From contig CAAFQT010000055.1 in the NCBI GenBank assembly GCA_900765185.1, positions 1 through 7,759 on the forward strand: a stretch of 7,759 nt of DNA, given 5' to 3'. Shown here piece by piece: positions 4,967-7,759 of this stretch (position 1 is its first letter; every line of letters begins with the position of its first letter). A program made the translations under genes and the position numbers. This stretch comes from an uncultured Collinsella sp. GTDB taxonomy: Bacteria > Actinomycetota > Coriobacteriia > Coriobacteriales > Coriobacteriaceae. The notes below the pieces were generated by a model. The model was not told where the DNA came from and made no database searches. It was given only the letters and a program-made list of their open reading frames with translations.

Positions 4967-6343
4967 GTGGAAACCAAGCAATACCCCGATATGGAGTGCG
5001 ACGTCGTCATTGCCGGCTGCGGCGTGGCGGGCCTGTACGCGGCCCTCAATCTGCCGACGAGCACGCGCGTGATCATGCTTTCCAAGGGCACTGTCGACGA
5101 GTGCGATTCGATGCTCGCGCAGGGCGGCATCTGCGTGCTGCCCGAAGGCTTGGACTATGATGCCTTCTTTGAGGACACCATGCACGCCGGCCACTACGAG
5201 AACCGCCGCGAGAGCGTCGACATCATGATCCGCTCGAGCCGCTCGGTCATCAACGACCTGCTGGCGATGGGCGTGGATTTTGAGCGCAAGGCCGACGGCA
5301 GCCTCAACTTTACCCGCGAGGGCGCGCACAGCCGTCCGCGCATTGCCTTCCATGCCGACATTACGGGCAAGGAGATTACGACCAAGCTGCTCCAGGCCGT
5401 TCGCAAGCTGGAGAACGTGCAGATTTTGGAGCACGTGGCCATGACCGACATCCTGACGGGCGAACGTGACGGCGCCACGGTGTGTGCCGGTGTCGTCGCC
5501 GTTTCCGTGGACGAGGACAACTCGGTTCGTCCCGCCGACGAGCTGGCAAATGCCGCCGAGGTCGTGCATGCCGGCGAGCCGTTTAAGATCCATGCCCGCC
5601 ACACGCTGTGGGCGACGGGCGGCATCGGTGGCGTATATGACCACTCGACCAACTATCCGCAGCTCACGGGCGATGCCTGCTACATCGCTCAGGAGCACGG
5701 CATTAAGATGGAGCACTTGGACTACGTGCAGATTCACCCCACGGGACTGTTCTCGCCGCAGCCGGGCCGCACCTTCCTGATCAGCGAGAGCTGCCGCGGC
5801 GAGGGCGCGATTTTGCTCAACGCCGCCGGTGAGCGCTTTACCGACGAGCTTCAGCCGCGCGATGTGGTCGCCGCCGCTATTCGCGAGCAGATGAAGCAGG
5901 ACGGTACCGAGCACGAGTGGCTGAGCTTTGCCCCCGTCGAGCGCGACGTGGTGACCGGGCACTTTGCCAACATTCGCGCGCGCTGCCTGGAGGACGGCCG
6001 CGACATCTTGGACGAGCCCATTCCCGTTACGCCGACGCAGCACTACTTTATGGGCGGCGTGTGGGTCGACAAGGACGGCCGCACCTCGATGCCCGAGCTC
6101 TACGCCGCGGGCGAGACGGCCTGCAACGGCGTTCACGGCAAGAACCGCCTGGCTTCCAACAGCCTGCTCGAGGCGCTGGTCTGGGGTCGTCGCGCCGCGT
6201 GGTATATGCGTACCGGCGAGTCGCTGGCCGTGGAGCAGGCGGGCGATCCCGCGCTCGATGGCCGTCATCGCGCCCTGAGCGCCGACGCCCTGGCAATCGA
6301 TGATTTGGCCTGTGCCGCCGGCACGCAGGCCGTGGAGGAGTAG
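4967..6343 (+). CDS. nadB: L-aspartate oxidase NadB, short form
   Basis: This FAD-dependent enzyme oxidises L-aspartate to iminoaspartate, the first step of de novo NAD synthesis. It is cytoplasmic and is thought to pass its unstable product to NadA. The start is GTG at 4967, six bases after GAGAGG (4955-4960); the frame remains open far upstream inside nadA, but only as a shadow. The protein has 458 residues. It shows the FAD-binding GCGVAG (17-22), AQGGI (51-55), REGAHS (117-122), FHADITGKE (128-136), ATGGIGG (216-222), the active-site HPTG (His257), SCRGEG (Arg277), HYFMGG (His359) and NRLASNSLLEAL (Arg394). It is clearly shorter than the roughly 530-540-residue E. coli and B. subtilis enzymes and lacks most of the C-terminal helical domain after the FAD-binding region, as in some other anaerobes. 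Under anoxia fumarate is a likely electron acceptor in place of oxygen. This is inferred from family knowledge. Confidence 0.96.
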   Translation: METKQYPDMECDVVIAGCGVAGLYAALNLPTSTRVIMLSKGTVDECDSMLAQGGICVLPEGLDYDAFFEDTMHAGHYENRRESVDIMIRSSRSVINDLLAMGVDFERKADGSLNFTREGAHSRPRIAFHADITGKEITTKLLQAVRKLENVQILEHVAMTDILTGERDGATVCAGVVAVSVDEDNSVRPADELANAAEVVHAGEPFKIHARHTLWATGGIGGVYDHSTNYPQLTGDACYIAQEHGIKMEHLDYVQIHPTGLFSPQPGRTFLISESCRGEGAILLNAAGERFTDELQPRDVVAAAIREQMKQDGTEHEWLSFAPVERDVVTGHFANIRARCLEDGRDILDEPIPVTPTQHYFMGGVWVDKDGRTSMPELYAAGETACNGVHGKNRLASNSLLEALVWGRRAAWYMRTGESLAVEQAGDPALDGRHRALSADALAIDDLACAAGTQAVEE

Positions 6344-6346
6344 ACC

Positions 6347-7207
6347 ATGAATCCCATTACCATGAAGCTCGTCGTCGATGATCTGATTTTGCAGGCTCTG
6401 CGCGAGGACATTACCTTTGAGGACGTGAGCACGGCGAGCGTGTGCCCCACGGCGCGTCCCGCCACGGTGGAGCTTATCGCCAAGGCCGACGGCATTATCG
6501 CCGGCCTGGACGTATTCGCCCGCACCTTTGAGCTGCTGGATCCGCAGAGTTCGGTGCTGTTTGATGTTGCTGACGGTGACGAGGTACACGCCGGCGATCA
6601 CGTGGGCCAGGTGCGCGGCGACGCGCGCGTGCTGCTTTCGGGCGAGCGCGTGGCGCTCAACTATCTGCAGCGCATGAGCGGTATCGCTACTTACACGCAT
6701 CGGATGGCGGCTGCGCTCGTGGGCACCAAGACCGTGCTCGTCGACACGCGCAAGACCACGCCGGGCATGCGCGTCTTCGAGAAGGCCGCGGTCGAGATCG
6801 GCGGCGGCAGCAACCACCGCTATAACCTGTCGACGGCTGTCATGCTCAAGGACAACCACATCGACGCCGCCGGTGGCGTGACACGCGCGATTGAGATGGC
6901 GCGCGCCCATGCGTCGTTTACCACGACGGTCGAGATTGAGTGCGAGAACCTGGACATGGTACGCGAAGCCGTGGAGGCCGGTGCCGATATCATCATGTTC
7001 GACAACATGACCCACGACGACATGGCTGCCGCGATTGAGCTTATCGCCGGCCGTGCCAAGACCGAGTGCTCGGGCAACGTGGACGCCAGCAATATCCGCG
7101 CGCTCGCCGACCTGGGCGTTGACTTTATTAGCTCGGGGGCGTTAACGCACTCTGCGCCGATTCTCGATCTCTCGCTTAAGCACCTGCGTCTGCTGGACGG
7201 TAAATAA
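6347..7207 (+). CDS. nadC: Nicotinate-nucleotide pyrophosphorylase (quinolinate phosphoribosyltransferase) NadC
   Basis: NadC converts quinolinate and PRPP to nicotinate mononucleotide, CO2 and pyrophosphate, joining the de novo route to the common NAD pathway. The protein has 286 residues, the usual length. Visible blocks are ALREDITFEDVST (17-29), LLSGERVALNYLQRMSGIAT (96-115), VDTRKTTPGMR (132-142), GGGSNHRYNL (152-161), MLKDNHI (166-172), VEIECENLD (195-203), IIMFDNM (215-221) and SGNVDASNIRALADLGVDFISSG (242-264). Residues expected at the quinolinate and phosphate sites are present: Arg101, Arg135, Lys136, His157, Arg158, Lys168 and Asp219. The ATG lies three bases past the nadB stop, and GGAGGAG (6334-6340), inside the end of nadB, serves as its ribosome binding site, so the two are tightly coupled. 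Confidence 0.97.
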   Translation: MNPITMKLVVDDLILQALREDITFEDVSTASVCPTARPATVELIAKADGIIAGLDVFARTFELLDPQSSVLFDVADGDEVHAGDHVGQVRGDARVLLSGERVALNYLQRMSGIATYTHRMAAALVGTKTVLVDTRKTTPGMRVFEKAAVEIGGGSNHRYNLSTAVMLKDNHIDAAGGVTRAIEMARAHASFTTTVEIECENLDMVREAVEAGADIIMFDNMTHDDMAAAIELIAGRAKTECSGNVDASNIRALADLGVDFISSGALTHSAPILDLSLKHLRLLDGK

Positions 7208-7752
7208 TGGACGGCCGCGAGCGTCGCCGTGCCATCATGGGCGTACTCGAGGGGGCCACGGAGCCCGTATCGGGCAGCGCGCTTGCCCGCGAGGTTGGCG
7301 TGAGCCGTCAGGTCGTGGTTCAGGATATTGCCCTGTTACGTGCCGATGGGCACGATATCGTGGCAACCAACCGTGGTTATGTGCTGCAGGAGGCCCCCAG
7401 CAGCCCCGCCGTGCCCACGCGCTTGGTCAAGGTTCGCCACAGCGTGGAGCAGGCAGGCGATGAGCTCACGAGTATCGTCGACGCCGGAGGTGCCGTGCTC
7501 AACGTGATCGTCAATCACCGCGTATACGGTAAGATCACGGCCGACTTGGACATTCGCAATCGTCGCGATGTTGAGCGCTACCTGCACGATATCGAGAGCG
7601 GCAAGAGTTTTCCGCTGCTGACGGTGACAAGTGGCTATCACTTCCACCGCATCGCGGCGGAAGACGAGCAAACCCTTGACGAGATCGAGGCCATGCTCAA
7701 GGAAAAGGGCTATCTGGCAGATCTGATGCCCTACGAAGATGACCTGTCCTAG
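7207..7752 (+). CDS. niaR: NiaR, nicotinate-responsive transcriptional repressor (HTH_11 + 3H domain)
   Basis: NiaR (YrxA) represses NAD synthesis and niacin uptake genes when nicotinic acid is plentiful. The 181-residue protein has an N-terminal winged helix of the biotin-repressor type (about 3-60; recognition region GVSRQVVVQDIALLR at 31-45, wing near TNRGYVL). A C-terminal 3H ligand domain follows (about 72-175). Its metal-binding residues are recognisable: His78 in VRHS, Glu86, and His145/His147 in GYHFHRI, matching the set described for the Thermotoga maritima homologue. His104 in VNHRVYG is also conserved. The ATG shares one base with the nadC stop (TAATG), so it is translationally coupled. 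As last gene of the operon it should repress its own transcription through the palindrome upstream of nadA. Other targets such as a niacin transporter are not in this window. Confidence 0.94.
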   Translation: MDGRERRRAIMGVLEGATEPVSGSALAREVGVSRQVVVQDIALLRADGHDIVATNRGYVLQEAPSSPAVPTRLVKVRHSVEQAGDELTSIVDAGGAVLNVIVNHRVYGKITADLDIRNRRDVERYLHDIESGKSFPLLTVTSGYHFHRIAAEDEQTLDEIEAMLKEKGYLADLMPYEDDLS

Positions 7753-7759
7753 TAACGAC

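Noticed and set aside
4937..7015. 692-codon open frame on the minus strand opposite nadB and nadC
   Set aside because: It is a shadow. nadB and nadC are in the same frame, and their GC-rich codon pattern suppresses stops on the opposite strand. The product is low-complexity (His/Arg/Gly/Ala/Val-rich) and both sense genes have full family motifs.

Overview
The window is high-GC DNA (above 60% by eye) with compact operons. Its genes look like those of a Gram-positive anaerobe of the Coriobacteriia, probably Collinsella or a close relative. This taxonomic call is an inference from protein style and gene arrangement; no 16S or other marker gene is present.

Layout. (1) Positions 1-923 are the right part of an IS200/IS605-family element. 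It carries a tnpB gene cut by the window edge and a subterminal right-end hairpin followed by TCAA. (2) Positions 963-1532 hold a gene just downstream of the insertion. Its product looks like a uracil-DNA-glycosylase-fold protein that has lost both catalytic motifs. (3) Positions 1593-3592, on the minus strand, are a two-gene operon for a LytTR response regulator and an AgrC-like membrane histidine kinase, overlapping by one base (TGATG). (4) Positions 3593-3884 are a 292-bp divergent intergenic region. It contains a pair of short direct repeats, a perfect 19-bp inverted repeat and a promoter built into that repeat. (5) Positions 3885-7752 are a complete operon for de novo NAD synthesis from aspartate, nadA-nadB-nadC, ending in niaR for a 3H-domain nicotinate-responsive repressor.

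How the genes work together. NadB oxidises L-aspartate to iminoaspartate. NadA condenses this with dihydroxyacetone phosphate to give quinolinate. NadC converts quinolinate and PRPP to nicotinate mononucleotide. NiaR, translationally coupled to nadC (TAATG), is the expected repressor, and the large palindrome upstream of nadA is the expected operator. The best promoter match has its -35 in the centre of the palindrome, and one palindrome arm fills the 17-bp spacer exactly. This suggests repression by occlusion and feedback control of niaR itself.

The most notable points are the operator/promoter design, a REP-like hairpin between nadA and nadB, the catalytically stripped UDG-like protein beside the transposon, and the intact TnpB nuclease residues with a predictable guide sequence at the IS junction. 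I saw no evidence of a wholly new multigene system. The rest is ordinary metabolism and signalling.
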